Source: an uncultured Desulfobacter sp.
GTDB lineage: Bacteria; Desulfobacterota; Desulfobacteria; Desulfobacterales; Desulfobacteraceae
Length of the DNA stretch: 64,000 nt
Reading direction: 5' to 3'
Assembly: GCF_963665355.1 (NCBI RefSeq)
Contig: NZ_OY762229.1
Location: 248,001 to 312,000 of the forward strand
Each line of letters opens with the position of its first letter. The first letter of the stretch is position 1. This document shows, one piece after another, positions 49,627-58,936 of this stretch. The notes beneath the pieces were generated by a model, which worked only from the letters and a program-made list of their open reading frames with translations, was not told the origin of the DNA and did no database searches. A program made the translations under genes and the position numbers.

Positions 49627-51036
49627 ATGTTTCGTGTATTGATTATTGATGATGACCCCAATATCTGCCTGCTGTTTGAAACCATCCTTGCAAAGATGGG
49701 TTGTGAGACATTTACCGCACAAAGAATAAATGAAGCAAAGGCAATAAGTCTTCAAAATGAATTTGACCTGGTTTTACTTGATCTTGAACTGCCGGACGGC
49801 AATGGCCTTGATATCATGCACGATCTTGTAAATCTGTCTTCTGCGCCGGAAATAATTATCATTACCGGCACAGGCGATGCCCGGGGCGCTGAGATTGCAT
49901 TTAACAACGGGGCCTGGGATTTTGTACAAAAACCATTTCGTCTTGACGATGTCACGTTTCCCATTCAAAGGGCCCTGAATTACCGGAAGGAAAAACTTGC
50001 GGCCCGGGAACTCATCATTTTGAAGCGATCCAAAATTATCGGGGAGTCCCCTGCTTTAAAAAAATGTCTGGATGAAGTGGGGAAAGCCGCTTCAACCGAT
50101 GCCGGGGTCCTGGTAACCGGAGAAACAGGGACAGGTAAGGAGTTGTTTGCCAAAGCGATCCATGAGAACAGCAAACGGGCATCAAAACCATTTGTGGCGG
50201 TGGACTGCGCCTCTTTGACGGAGACGCTGATTGAAAGCACCCTTTTCGGACATGAGAAAGGCTCTTTTACAGGTGCCGTATACCAACAGGACGGCCTGAT
50301 TGTCCAGGCAGACGGCGGATCCCTGATGCTCGATGAAGTGGGAGATTTGTCACTGTCAATCCAAAAAGCACTGTTAAGAACGCTCCAGGAAAGATCGGTC
50401 CGCCGCATTGGGGGAAAAAAAGAGATAGACGTGGATATTCGTCTGATTTCCGCTACCAATCTCAACCTTGATCAATTGGTTCAAAAAAATCTCTTCAGAA
50501 AAGATTTTCTCTACCGGATAAGGGCCATGGAAATTCATCTCCCCCCGTTGCGGGACAGGGTAGACGATATTGAAGAGATTGTTTTAAAAAAGATTCATGA
50601 ACTTTCAAACAGATATAATCTTGAACCCAAGGCCGTTTCCAAGGAACTGCTTGAAACATTGATGTCAAATACCTGGCCCGGCAATATCCGGGAACTGCTC
50701 AACGTCCTGGAGTACACCCTGGCATCGGCCGGAAGCGATCCAACCCTGGTGCCGAAACATCTTCCACCCAACTACAGGCTTTCAACACTGACGTTTCACA
50801 CCCCTGCGGTTCTTCCGGAATCACTTTCACTAACCAGTGAGGCCCTGGACAGCGATTCCGATTTTCCTTCCCTGAATACCTGCCGGGAACAACTGGAGAG
50901 AAACTACCTGATCCGTTTATTGGAAAAAGCCGACAGTGACAGGAAAACGGCCTGCCGGTTATCAGGCGTCTCCCAGGCCAGATTATACACCTTGCTCAAA
51001 AAATATAATCTGCCCGGATTTGGTTCCTACCAATAA
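49627..51036 (+). CDS. NtrC-type sigma-54 response regulator
   Basis: 469 residues: receiver (DDD at 8-10, phospho-acceptor Asp52 in LVLLDLELP, Lys in VQKPF), AAA+ domain with Walker A GETGTGKE, the sigma-54 loop GSFTGA (a common natural variant of GAFTGA), Walker B LMLDEVGDL, and a C-terminal Fis-like HTH (DRKTACRLSGVSQARLYTLLKKY). The linker before the HTH is long. The gene begins 9 bases after the hybrid kinase and forms a two-gene operon with it. Confidence 0.95.
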   Translation: MFRVLIIDDDPNICLLFETILAKMGCETFTAQRINEAKAISLQNEFDLVLLDLELPDGNGLDIMHDLVNLSSAPEIIIITGTGDARGAEIAFNNGAWDFVQKPFRLDDVTFPIQRALNYRKEKLAARELIILKRSKIIGESPALKKCLDEVGKAASTDAGVLVTGETGTGKELFAKAIHENSKRASKPFVAVDCASLTETLIESTLFGHEKGSFTGAVYQQDGLIVQADGGSLMLDEVGDLSLSIQKALLRTLQERSVRRIGGKKEIDVDIRLISATNLNLDQLVQKNLFRKDFLYRIRAMEIHLPPLRDRVDDIEEIVLKKIHELSNRYNLEPKAVSKELLETLMSNTWPGNIRELLNVLEYTLASAGSDPTLVPKHLPPNYRLSTLTFHTPAVLPESLSLTSEALDSDSDFPSLNTCREQLERNYLIRLLEKADSDRKTACRLSGVSQARLYTLLKKYNLPGFGSYQ

Positions 51037-51146
51037 CAGGGGATCTCCACAAATTTTATAAAGGCCACAAAGTCCGGCGACCGCCTTGTGGCAGAAGCCA
51101 TGGAACAATCCCAATCCGGTCCGATGGTTCTGTATGATATCATTTG

Positions 51147-51200
51147 AAATTTGGTGTACAAAGATCATGTCTCAGCCCGTATACACCAAATTTTTATTTT
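51147..51200. terminator. bidirectional terminator hairpin
   Basis: AAATTTGGTGTA pairs perfectly with TACACCAAATTT (12 bp), followed by TTTATTTTATT on the plus strand and preceded by CATTTG. It separates the regulator from the convergent oxidoreductase gene. The hairpin loop is about 23 bases. Confidence 0.75.
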
Positions 51201-51231
51201 ATTCTTGGGCCGTTACGGCTTTATTCCCAAA

Positions 51232-52002
51232 TCAACCGCCCCGCTTTTTTACCTTTCCCACAGGAGCAAGATATATTACAAATTCTTCGTCACCATCAAG
51301 TCCAAGCAGTTCATCTAATTTTTCCTGATCATAAGCGGCAATGGCACAGGTTCCGGCATCAATAGCTTCACAGGCAAGGTATAGATTCTGACACACATGG
51401 CCGGCATCCAGAGCAATCACCTTATGAGCTGCCAGCCCGTACCGCCACTCCATTCTGTATGGTACGGCAGCCCAGATGAACGTAACGGCTGATTTCCCCG
51501 GATAAGGCTGGTTCAGGGAAGCGACGATCATCTCTTCTGACAGCATCTCATCCCTGAATTCAAAGACAAGCTGGTGGGAAAGGGGTAAATATCTGTACAC
51601 CCCGGGATCAATTTCATCCACATTGAAAATGGCAAGATAGGTTTCAAAGGCATGGCGACACCCGGCAGAAGGGACCGTCCTGTATGCATGGCCCTGGAAT
51701 CTTTTCCCCCTGACACCCTGGGTACACCACAACAGGTATGCCAGCTCCTCCAAAGTAAGGCTCTGTTCCAGATAAACCCGGTGGCTCTTTCTGTTTCCCA
51801 TGGCATATGTGAGATCTGCCCTGGGAATCCCGTGCCACTCATCAGGACCGGGAAGATCTATGAGGGCTGCACCCTCGGGGTAAGGCTTTTCAATGGGCGG
51901 CACCGGAACACCCTGATTTTGATCTGTAAATTGGAAAGCGATTGTCTTACGGATACTATCTTTGAGAAAGTACCGGTAATTTTTGATCCTGTCATCCTTC
52001 AT
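51232..52002 (-). CDS. SagB-type nitroreductase-fold oxidoreductase
   Basis: About 256 residues of the SagB/ThcOx group of FMN-dependent nitroreductase-like enzymes: RKSHRVYLEQSLTLEELAYLLWCTQGV, the R-TVPSAG motif TVPSAGCRHAFETYLAIFNV, GVYRYLP, and the C-terminal AHKVIALDAGHVCQNLYLACEAIDAGTCAIAAYD. In biosynthetic clusters such proteins oxidise azolines, but here no YcaO or precursor peptide gene is adjacent, so a free-standing reductase or oxidase is likelier. The ATG at 52002 follows GGGGGGAAA; two upstream Met codons lack a ribosome-binding site. Confidence 0.88.
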   Translation of the reverse strand: MKDDRIKNYRYFLKDSIRKTIAFQFTDQNQGVPVPPIEKPYPEGAALIDLPGPDEWHGIPRADLTYAMGNRKSHRVYLEQSLTLEELAYLLWCTQGVRGKRFQGHAYRTVPSAGCRHAFETYLAIFNVDEIDPGVYRYLPLSHQLVFEFRDEMLSEEMIVASLNQPYPGKSAVTFIWAAVPYRMEWRYGLAAHKVIALDAGHVCQNLYLACEAIDAGTCAIAAYDQEKLDELLGLDGDEEFVIYLAPVGKVKKRGG

Positions 52003-52339
52003 GGTTTCCCCCCGGGACATTGATTTTGACAACCTGTATCTACTACGGATTAGTCATCTGGAATTTCATCTCTAAACATAATTCAAAACTGGCTTTTGGG
52101 AACCTGAAATGCGAAAAATAAAATTTTTATTCGGACCATCACGATCACTTTCTTATGGTTTGGAATAAAGGGGAATCTAACAGGCCGACAAATTGTCTGT
52201 TGCAATTTTCCACGGGGGGATGTTTAATTTTCAAAAAATGTTTCGAAATTCAATCATTGAGACCTAACTTTCACAGATCAGTGTGACCACCGGACCAGAA
52301 TGCGCAAATGGGTCCGGGACAGGAAACAGGAGACAAAAG
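52003..52339. other. divergent promoter region
   Basis: About 340 bases between the divergent SagB-type and MBL-fold genes. A hairpin CCGGACC/GGTCCGG (52290-52317) lies just before the MBL gene's ribosome-binding site and could mask it in the mRNA. No gene seen. Confidence 0.4.
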
Positions 52340-53278
52340 ATGAAAATGACCGTACTAATCATTAACGCCTTGGCCGTGCTCATTGTTCAATCCGTTATGG
52401 GTCAGCCTGGGAAACCAGAGTTGAAAAAAATAACAGAATCGGTTTATGCATATACAGGCGTGCCTATGGGAACACCGGGTAACATATTTTCCACCAATGC
52501 AGGGATAGTGATAGGAAACGATGCCGTACTTGTGGTGGATACGCTGACATCCGTCAAGGAAGCCGAAGGTTTTGCGGCAGATATTCGGAAAATATCGGAC
52601 AAACCCATAAGGTATGTTGTTAATACGCACTACCATCTTGATCATGTTTTCGGGAACAGTCTTTTTGCCGACATGGGAGCCCGCATTATCGGCCATGTGA
52701 AATGCCGTGAAGCCATTATTTCCGACGGGGATAAAATACTTGAGAATCCGGCTGCCTTCGGCCTGCCGGCGGATTTCTGGGAAGGTACCCGCACTGTTGC
52801 GCCGGACACGGCCTTCGAACGTGGGATAATTATTGACCTGGGCGGCATTACCGTAAAACTGATTCACACCGGCTTTGCCTCACATTCAGCAGGATCCATA
52901 ATTGTGCATATACCCTCACAGGATGTCCTTTTTTCCGGGGATATTCTTTTTACCGACGTTCATCCGTATATCGCTGATGGTGATCTGCCCGGATGGGAAA
53001 AGAATCTTGATTTTATACATGCAATGAATGTCAGTCGTATTATTCCGGGACACGGCCCCTTATCCTCAAATAAAGACATTGAAGATATGAAGGCTTATCT
53101 GCCGTTTTTTGATAAGAAGGCAAAAGAACTGTGTGCTAAAGAAAAAGATGTCGGAAAACTGACTGCGGCCATGCTGGAAGTACTTCCCCAAAGAGGTGGC
53201 GGTGATTTCATCGTGACAATGAATCTTCAACTTCGCTATCTGTCGGAAAACAGGGACGGGCAGTACAGGAAACAGTAG
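52340..53278 (+). CDS. exported metallo-beta-lactamase-fold hydrolase
   Basis: 312 residues. A signal peptide (TVLIINALAVLIVQSVMGQ) indicates export. The dizinc motif is NTHYHLDHVFGN (HxHxDH), followed by further ligands in HTGFASHSAGS, SGDILFTDVHP and the final IPGHGPLSS. This pattern resembles subclass B-type MBL-fold hydrolases related to SoxH/quinoprotein relay proteins and some periplasmic thioesterases. The substrate is unknown. The ATG at 52340 follows AGGAGAC, and the frame extends 19 codons upstream without a start signal. No neighbours are linked by short spacing. Confidence 0.88.
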   Translation: MKMTVLIINALAVLIVQSVMGQPGKPELKKITESVYAYTGVPMGTPGNIFSTNAGIVIGNDAVLVVDTLTSVKEAEGFAADIRKISDKPIRYVVNTHYHLDHVFGNSLFADMGARIIGHVKCREAIISDGDKILENPAAFGLPADFWEGTRTVAPDTAFERGIIIDLGGITVKLIHTGFASHSAGSIIVHIPSQDVLFSGDILFTDVHPYIADGDLPGWEKNLDFIHAMNVSRIIPGHGPLSSNKDIEDMKAYLPFFDKKAKELCAKEKDVGKLTAAMLEVLPQRGGGDFIVTMNLQLRYLSENRDGQYRKQ

Positions 53279-53295
53279 GCGTCATGTCTTTTTTA

Positions 53296-53787
53296 TTAAT
53301 CCAAAGAAACAATCCAATGTTCTGGAAATTTCCCTGGAACCAAAGGTGCGGCCAGGACTTTATTAATATTTTCAAGTACGACCCTGGATAGACCGTTTAA
53401 AAAATTCAATTGCCATTCCAAGCCTTCATCGGCAGTTTGTTGTTCTGCTGCAATGAAAGCGGGGCCAGCTGTCATAAAAGCCCAGACCGAATAATTAAAA
53501 TAGTGCTCGGATCCCAACCGTCTGGAGATTTCCAAAGTAGTATTATAAGCCTTGGTTAAAAAGACAGAATGATAATCTATAAGCTCTATGAGTTCTGGTA
53601 ACTTTTCAGGGAATTCAAAAGGATCTATTTCCAGTATTGTGGTGCGGACTTTATCAATATCAAATCTGTATTCCATAAATTTCTCAAACATTAAAGCTGT
53701 TAAATAAACATAATGGTATATATCCTCCCCAAGACCTATCGTAAAGCAGCTTTCAATACCAGAAATATTATGGGGTGGCTCTTTCAT
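53296..53787 (-). CDS. hypothetical helical protein
   Basis: 163 residues, predominantly helical and acidic (YHYVYLTALMFEKFMEYRFDIDKVRTTILEIDPFEFPEKLPEL). No signal peptide, membrane segment or known motif is seen. The ATG at 53787 has no clear ribosome-binding site. It lies alone between two plus-strand genes, in opposite orientation. Base composition is more AT-rich than its neighbours, which hints at recent acquisition. I do not recognise the family. Confidence 0.6.
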   Translation of the reverse strand: MKEPPHNISGIESCFTIGLGEDIYHYVYLTALMFEKFMEYRFDIDKVRTTILEIDPFEFPEKLPELIELIDYHSVFLTKAYNTTLEISRRLGSEHYFNYSVWAFMTAGPAFIAAEQQTADEGLEWQLNFLNGLSRVVLENINKVLAAPLVPGKFPEHWIVSLD

Positions 53788-53851
53788 ATTCTATTTGACA
53801 ATGACATTCCTTTATATATAGGTTTTCCCACAAACTTTAGGAGCGTTGATT

Positions 53852-54637
53852 ATGCCAGACACCCCCATTTTGGTCCATGAGGCTGAAAACCAAGCAACAG
53901 TTATCACCCTGAACCGGCCCGAAGCCTCCAACAGCCTGAACCGCGGTCTGCTTTGTGCCATTGAGAGCGCTGTCGGACAAATATCGACGTCCCGGGAGAT
54001 CCGGTGCCTGATCATTACCGGCCAAGGGGAAAAAACCTTTTGCGCCGGGGCCGACCTCAAGGAGAGACGCGGCATGGATGACGCCCAGACACACCGGTTC
54101 ATATTAAAATTAAATGCCGTGTTTACCATGATCCGGCACCTGCCCATTCCCGTCATTGCCGCCATAAACGGTGCGGCCCTTGGCGGCGGACTGGAACTGG
54201 CCCTGGCTGCCGACATACGCATTGCCGCAGACCATGCCGTTATGGGCCTGCCTGAAACCCTGCTTGGAATTATCCCGGGCGGCGGTGGCACCCAGCGCCT
54301 GCCAAGGCTCATCGGAGAGGCCGCGGCAAAAGAACTGATATTTACAGGCCGCAGGGTGGATGCCCGGCAGGCTCTGAACCTGGGTCTGGTGAACCGGGTA
54401 ACCTCGATCCAGGACCTGATGCCCCAGTGCCTTGACATGGCCGGAATGATTGTCCAGACCGCTCCTGTGGCCGTTGAAATGGCCAAATATGCCATTAACC
54501 TGGGCATGCAGACCGATCTTGACACAGGCCTTGCCATTGAATCCAATGCCTACCGGGTCACAATTCCCACCGAAGACAGACGGGAAGCCCTGGCCGCTTT
54601 CAAAGAAAAAAGGCCTCCCCGGTTTCAAGGGAAATAG
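53852..54637 (+). CDS. enoyl-CoA hydratase/isomerase
   Basis: About 261 residues of the crotonase fold. The oxyanion-hole segments are GEKTFCAGADLKER and NGAALGGGLELALAADIRIA; the following GLPETLLGIIPGGGGTQRLPRLIG has the conserved Glu, and AKELIFTGRRVDARQALNLGLVN follows. The glutamates fit a 3-hydroxyacyl-CoA dehydratase; the methylglutaconyl-CoA hydratase subgroup is close. AGGAG precedes the ATG at 53852. It ends 10 bases before repeat copy D, which separates it from the D-amino-acid operon. Confidence 0.92.
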   Translation: MPDTPILVHEAENQATVITLNRPEASNSLNRGLLCAIESAVGQISTSREIRCLIITGQGEKTFCAGADLKERRGMDDAQTHRFILKLNAVFTMIRHLPIPVIAAINGAALGGGLELALAADIRIAADHAVMGLPETLLGIIPGGGGTQRLPRLIGEAAAKELIFTGRRVDARQALNLGLVNRVTSIQDLMPQCLDMAGMIVQTAPVAVEMAKYAINLGMQTDLDTGLAIESNAYRVTIPTEDRREALAAFKEKRPPRFQGK

Positions 54638-54647
54638 GAGACAATTT

Positions 54648-54741
54648 TATATGAAAGACTGGGGAAGCCATTCAGATCTTTTAAACTTTGTTGTGGGCTG
54701 GGCCTGGCAGCTGATATGTCAGGTCAGCCCATGGCTGTTAT
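54648..54741 (+). repeat. 94-base interspersed repeat, copy D
   Basis: TATATGAAAGACTGGGG to GCCCATGGCTGTTAT, the same length as copies A and C. In this copy TGGGCTGG can pair with TCAGCCCA and CCTG with CAGG inside it, giving a folded 3-prime half. It fills almost the whole gap between the enoyl-CoA hydratase gene and the aminotransferase operon. Confidence 0.85.
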
Positions 54742-54753
54742 AAGGAACAAACC

Positions 54754-55602
54754 ATGGACACATATTACATTGACGGACAGTTCGTGTCCGAAGACGAAGC
54801 CACCCTTTCTGTAAAAGACATCACCGTTCTGCGGGGATTTGGTGTCTTTGACTTTCTGATTACCTATAACAAACGCCCCTTTCGTCTTGAAAAACATGTG
54901 GCCCGCCTGGAAAATTCCGCCCGCCATATCGGACTTGGGCTCAAGCATTCCAACAAAGAAATCTGCGGCATTGTCCTGCGGACCATAGAAAAAAATCCCC
55001 ACCACAAAGAGGAAAATATCCGTATTGTCTACACCGGCGGCATCAGCAGTGACGGTGTCAGTCCCCAGGGCAACGGCGTTCTTATGGTCATGGCCACGTC
55101 CAAACACGAACTGCCGGAGTGGTGGTACACCAGGGGCACCAAGGTGATCACCGTGGACATGGAGCGATTTATCCCCGAAGCCAAGAGTACCAACTATCTG
55201 TCAGCTGTGTTTGCCCAGCAAAAGGCCCACAGCCTTGGTGCCGTTGAAGCCATCTACAAAGACAAGGACAACCGGCTGCTGGAAGGCACCACCACCAATT
55301 TTTTCGCGTTCAAAAACAACACCCTGATCACCCCGCCCGGCGGTATTCTGCCCGGCATAACCCGGGATGCGGTGCTGGAAATTATAGAAAAAAAATATGA
55401 CATTGTCCTGGATTTCCTCCCCCATGAAGACCTGACCGACGTGGATGAAATGTTTCTTACGGCATCCAACAAAGAGATCGTGCCCATCATCCAGGTGGAC
55501 GATACAGTTATCGCCGACGGCAGGCCCGGTGAAAAAACCCTTGCCCTGATGGCGGAGTGGAAAGCCTACACAACAGCCTATGGTCTTGGAGAGGCAGACT
55601 GA
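54754..55602 (+). CDS. class IV PLP aminotransferase (D-amino-acid or branched-chain type)
   Basis: 282 residues of fold-type IV. Motifs are VLRGFGVFDFL near the start, RLEKHVARLENSA, the PLP-Lys region EAKSTNYLSAVFAQQKAHSLGAVEAIY, LLEGTTTNFFAFKNN and GITRDAVLEI; the DEMFLTASNKEIVPI end fits the family. Family members are BCATs, D-amino-acid transaminases and aminodeoxychorismate lyases. The neighbouring racemases favour D-alanine/D-glutamate exchange. It opens a five-gene operon; its stop overlaps the alanine racemase start (TGATG). AAGGAAC lies six bases before the ATG. Confidence 0.9.
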   Translation: MDTYYIDGQFVSEDEATLSVKDITVLRGFGVFDFLITYNKRPFRLEKHVARLENSARHIGLGLKHSNKEICGIVLRTIEKNPHHKEENIRIVYTGGISSDGVSPQGNGVLMVMATSKHELPEWWYTRGTKVITVDMERFIPEAKSTNYLSAVFAQQKAHSLGAVEAIYKDKDNRLLEGTTTNFFAFKNNTLITPPGGILPGITRDAVLEIIEKKYDIVLDFLPHEDLTDVDEMFLTASNKEIVPIIQVDDTVIADGRPGEKTLALMAEWKAYTTAYGLGEAD

Positions 55603-56774
55603 TGAAATCCCCTGATACGCCTTACTTTCTTGAACCCCAGAGCCGGGTTCAGGTGGATCTGTCCGCCTTTGGACACAATGTGCGGAGTCTTAAACGCCTG
55701 ATTCCGGCAACCACCCGGTTTTGTGCCGTGGTCAAGGCCAACGCTTACGGCCATGGCGGCATACAATGTGCAAAAACCGCCCTTGAAAACGGGAGCAGTT
55801 TTCTTGCCGTGGTCCGGATCTCGGAAGCCGTGGCCATGAGAGAGGCCGGCATCACCGCGCCCATCCTTCTTTTGGGAGAAGCCCTGCCCGAACAGGTCTC
55901 TTTTCTTGCGGCCCACGGCATCCGGGCAAGCGTGGCTGACATCAGGACAGCCAGGGCCCTGTCCGCCGCGGCCCAGGCCTTAAATACCACGCTTAAAATT
56001 CACATCAAACTGGATACGGGCATGGGACGCTTAGGATTTCTTCATCCCGGCGCGGTGATACAAGGCCCCGGGGAAGAGGCCGGCATACTTCAGGCCCGGG
56101 GTACTGCGGATTTAAAAGGCCTTGAGGTGGAAGGCGCCTACACCCATTTTGCCAAAGCAGACGTAATCGACAAATCCCATGCCCGGGGACAGTTGGTCCG
56201 GTTCAATGAGATGGTTGCCATGCTCGCGGACATGGGAATTCACCCTGAAATACGGCACGCAGCAAACTCCGCGGCTGTTCTTGAGTTGCCCGAAGCCCAT
56301 TTTGACATGGTGCGTCCCGGTGTGGCCATGTACGGAATGGCCCCTTCCGATGAGGTGGACATTACAAGGCATTCGCTTATCCCGACCATGTCCATCACGG
56401 CAAAGGTCATTTATGTCAAGGCGGTGCCCAAAGATTTCAGCATCTCCTACGGCTGCACCCATATTACAGCGGCCCCCACGGTCATTGCCACGGTACCCGT
56501 CGGGTATGCAGACGGGTACAGCCGTCTTTTGTCCAACCGGGGACAGATGCTGGTCAAAGGCCGGAAAGCCCCCATTGTGGGCCGGGTCACCATGGATTTT
56601 ACCATGATTGACGTGGGGCACATCCCAGGGGTCAAACCCGGTGACGATGTCACCATCCTGGGCTCCCAGGGCAATGAACAAATAACGGCGGACGACATCG
56701 CAGGACTCACCGGGACCATTAATTACGAGGTCACCGCAAGCCTGACCGGGCGGATGCCTGTATCATACGTGTAA
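55602..56774 (+). CDS. alr: alanine racemase
   Basis: 390 residues of fold-type III. The PLP Lys lies in AVVKANAYGHGG; the substrate-carboxylate region is KLDTGMGRLGF, HAANSAAV follows, and the C-terminal beta domain shows ISYGCTH, VPVGYADGYSRLL and VGRVTMDFTMIDV. It interconverts L- and D-alanine. The organism should have a housekeeping alr for peptidoglycan; this copy is embedded between a class IV aminotransferase and a CapA-like gene. Start: ATG at 55602 overlapping the previous stop. The next gene follows after 13 bases. Confidence 0.95.
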   Translation: MKSPDTPYFLEPQSRVQVDLSAFGHNVRSLKRLIPATTRFCAVVKANAYGHGGIQCAKTALENGSSFLAVVRISEAVAMREAGITAPILLLGEALPEQVSFLAAHGIRASVADIRTARALSAAAQALNTTLKIHIKLDTGMGRLGFLHPGAVIQGPGEEAGILQARGTADLKGLEVEGAYTHFAKADVIDKSHARGQLVRFNEMVAMLADMGIHPEIRHAANSAAVLELPEAHFDMVRPGVAMYGMAPSDEVDITRHSLIPTMSITAKVIYVKAVPKDFSISYGCTHITAAPTVIATVPVGYADGYSRLLSNRGQMLVKGRKAPIVGRVTMDFTMIDVGHIPGVKPGDDVTILGSQGNEQITADDIAGLTGTINYEVTASLTGRMPVSYV

Positions 56775-56787
56775 GAAGGCTGTGCCC

Positions 56788-58032
56788 ATGCCGGATACAG
56801 AACATTTTAACTTCCGGAGCGGCTCCTGGTCCGAAGATACCGGGGCCGGAGATACCGCCACCCTGGTCATTGCCGGGGACTGGGCGCCCATCCGGGCCTT
56901 TGCCCCGTTGATTGAATCTGATCCCCAGGCCATTTACGGCGATGTTCTTCCGGTCCTGCAAAATGCCGATTTAACCCTTGTGAACCTGGAGGCCCCGTTA
57001 AGTGACATCGGCCGGGAAGCTTGTAAAAGCGGCACTGTGTTCAAAGGCAATCCCAGCCATATAAAAGGCCTGACCGCAGTACCTTTTTCCGCCGTCACCC
57101 TGGGCAACAACCACACCTTTGATTTTGGGGTGGAGGCGTTCCGGCAGACCACCGGACTCCTGGACCGCCACAGCATAGCCCACACAGGGGCCGGCATGAC
57201 CCGGGAAGAGGCCGAGGCACCCCTGGTCTTGGAAACAAGAGGCATTCGCATCGCCATTGTCAACATCAGCGAAGGTGAAGATCTATGGGCCGCCGGGCCA
57301 GGGCCGGGCGTGGCCGGATGGGACATTGAAGGGGCCTGTGCCCGCATCACAAAGTTAAAAAAAGAGAGTCCCCGGGCGGCCCATGCCGTAATCGCCGTGG
57401 TCCATTGCGGCCTGGAATACATTCCCTTTGCACCTGAATATGCGACCAACGCCTTCAGGAAACTGGCGGATGCCGGTTCAGATGCCGTCATAGGGCACCA
57501 CCCCCATGTGCCCCAGGGTCTATTCTTCCATGGGAAGACGCCGGTGTGCTGCAGCTTGGGCAATTTTGTCTTCTATCAGCCTGCAAATTTGTTCTGGCGA
57601 AAAATAGGATATCTGGTGCGCCTGCACATCAGCAAAAAAGGACTTGCCGGACTGGATATCGAGCCCTACCGGATTCATAACCGGGGCGTTCAAATGCTTG
57701 CAGGCCCGGACCGGGAGTATTTTTTCAAGCGGTTTAAGGAAATCAGCGAACCACTATCCACCCCCCAGGGCAGCAGACTGGCCTGGCAGGGTTTTCTGGA
57801 TTACTACGGGGTGGGCGGACTCAAAAACGAAGTCCATATGATTCTCAACAAACTGGACGACACACCTGGAAAAGGTGCGGCCATGTTCAGAAACCGGCTG
57901 ACCACGGCCCAGCATTTTCACCACTGGAAAGATCTGCTCACCCGTATAATGCAGGAAGAGATGGGACAAAGCCCGGCCTGGGCCCGTGATCTGGCCCGGG
58001 AGTGGCTGAATAGGCCGGTTGCACATGGGTGA
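56788..58032 (+). CDS. CapA-like (poly-gamma-glutamate-synthesis-type) protein
   Basis: About 414 residues of the CapA metallophosphatase-like fold: VIAGDWAPIRAF, DLTLVNLEAPLSD, VTLGNNHTFDFG, VVHCGLEYIPFAPEY and IGHHPHVPQGLFFHGKTPVCCSLGNFVF follow the order of CapA/PgsA motifs (metal-type GD, N-E, NNH, H-G and GHHPH). Unlike capsule-bound PgsA, it has no membrane anchor or signal peptide, so it should be cytoplasmic. The C-terminal 100 residues are helical. GAAGG precedes the ATG. It overlaps the following racemase gene by 8 bases. Role in this operon: probably linking, trimming or transporting a D-amino-acid product. Confidence 0.87.
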   Translation: MPDTEHFNFRSGSWSEDTGAGDTATLVIAGDWAPIRAFAPLIESDPQAIYGDVLPVLQNADLTLVNLEAPLSDIGREACKSGTVFKGNPSHIKGLTAVPFSAVTLGNNHTFDFGVEAFRQTTGLLDRHSIAHTGAGMTREEAEAPLVLETRGIRIAIVNISEGEDLWAAGPGPGVAGWDIEGACARITKLKKESPRAAHAVIAVVHCGLEYIPFAPEYATNAFRKLADAGSDAVIGHHPHVPQGLFFHGKTPVCCSLGNFVFYQPANLFWRKIGYLVRLHISKKGLAGLDIEPYRIHNRGVQMLAGPDREYFFKRFKEISEPLSTPQGSRLAWQGFLDYYGVGGLKNEVHMILNKLDDTPGKGAAMFRNRLTTAQHFHHWKDLLTRIMQEEMGQSPAWARDLAREWLNRPVAHG

Positions 58033-58927
58033 TAAAAGACAGATGACTCTGCTTGTCACCGATTCCGGACTTGGCGGTCTTTCCATATGTGCCGGCATGG
58101 CCGCACGATTTGCCAATGATGCACGGTATGATCTCATTGAGATTGTGTACTTCAACGCCTGGCCCGAACAGAACAAAGGGTACAACCACTATCCGGATCC
58201 GGCAGACCGGCCCAGGGTATTTCACAATGCCCTGGCTGCCATGGCCCGGTTCAATCCCGATCATATTTACATTGCCTGCAACACCCTGTCCGTGATCTAT
58301 CCGTATACCCGGTTTGCAAAAGAGACAGTCATTCCTGTCACCGGCATCGTGGAATACGGGGTTCACATGATCCACAATGCGCTGACCCAGGATCCATCGG
58401 CCTGCGCCGTAATTTTTGCAACGCCTGCCACCATCCATGCAAACAGCCACAAGACAGCGCTGGTTAAACAAGGGATTGCCCCTGAACGTATCATCACCCA
58501 GGGATGTCTGAACCTTGCCGGTAAAATTGAACGGGCCCCGTTCAGCCACGAAGTCAAAACGCGTATTGATGACAATGCCGCCCAGGCAGCCCGCAATCTC
58601 ACTAACACCGGAGCCACGGTATATGCCGGGCTTTGCTGCACCCATTTCGGCTATTGCCAGGACAGCTTTAAAAATGCCCTGGCCAGACATTCCGGCAGAA
58701 CAGTAAAAATCTTAAATCCAAACCACGCCATGACCGATGCCGCCTGCCAGGGAATCATTTCCGGAGGCTCTCCCCAGATGTCTATTAATATTGTATCCAG
58801 GGTCACGTGGGAGCCGGCCGGGATTGAAGCTTATGAGCGCCTGTTGTGCCCAATTTCACCGGAAGTGGTCAAGGCCTTGAAAAACTATCGGCTGGATAGG
58901 AATCTGTTCAGCACGGTCATTGAATGA
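58025..58927 (+). CDS. Asp/Glu racemase family protein (glutamate-racemase-like)
   Basis: About 300 residues. Both cysteine motifs of the cofactor-independent Asp/Glu racemases are present: the N-terminal TDSGLGGLSIC (as in MurI DSGxGGLS), the ACNTLSVIYP catalytic Cys, and the second catalytic Cys in GLCCTHFGY. It should convert L-glutamate (or L-aspartate) to the D form. It is longer than typical MurI (about 265) and divergent after residue 200. Starts are possible at 58025 (overlapping CapA) or 58043. The ATP-grasp gene starts 9 bases after its stop. I expect a separate housekeeping murI elsewhere. Confidence 0.87.
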   Translation: MGDKRQMTLLVTDSGLGGLSICAGMAARFANDARYDLIEIVYFNAWPEQNKGYNHYPDPADRPRVFHNALAAMARFNPDHIYIACNTLSVIYPYTRFAKETVIPVTGIVEYGVHMIHNALTQDPSACAVIFATPATIHANSHKTALVKQGIAPERIITQGCLNLAGKIERAPFSHEVKTRIDDNAAQAARNLTNTGATVYAGLCCTHFGYCQDSFKNALARHSGRTVKILNPNHAMTDAACQGIISGGSPQMSINIVSRVTWEPAGIEAYERLLCPISPEVVKALKNYRLDRNLFSTVIE

Positions 58928-58936
58928 GGAGCAAAC

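Noticed and set aside
53812-54546. 244-residue minus-strand reading frame opposite enoyl-CoA hydratase
   Set aside because: Antisense to a clear crotonase-fold gene, rich in Ala/Arg as expected for a shadow.
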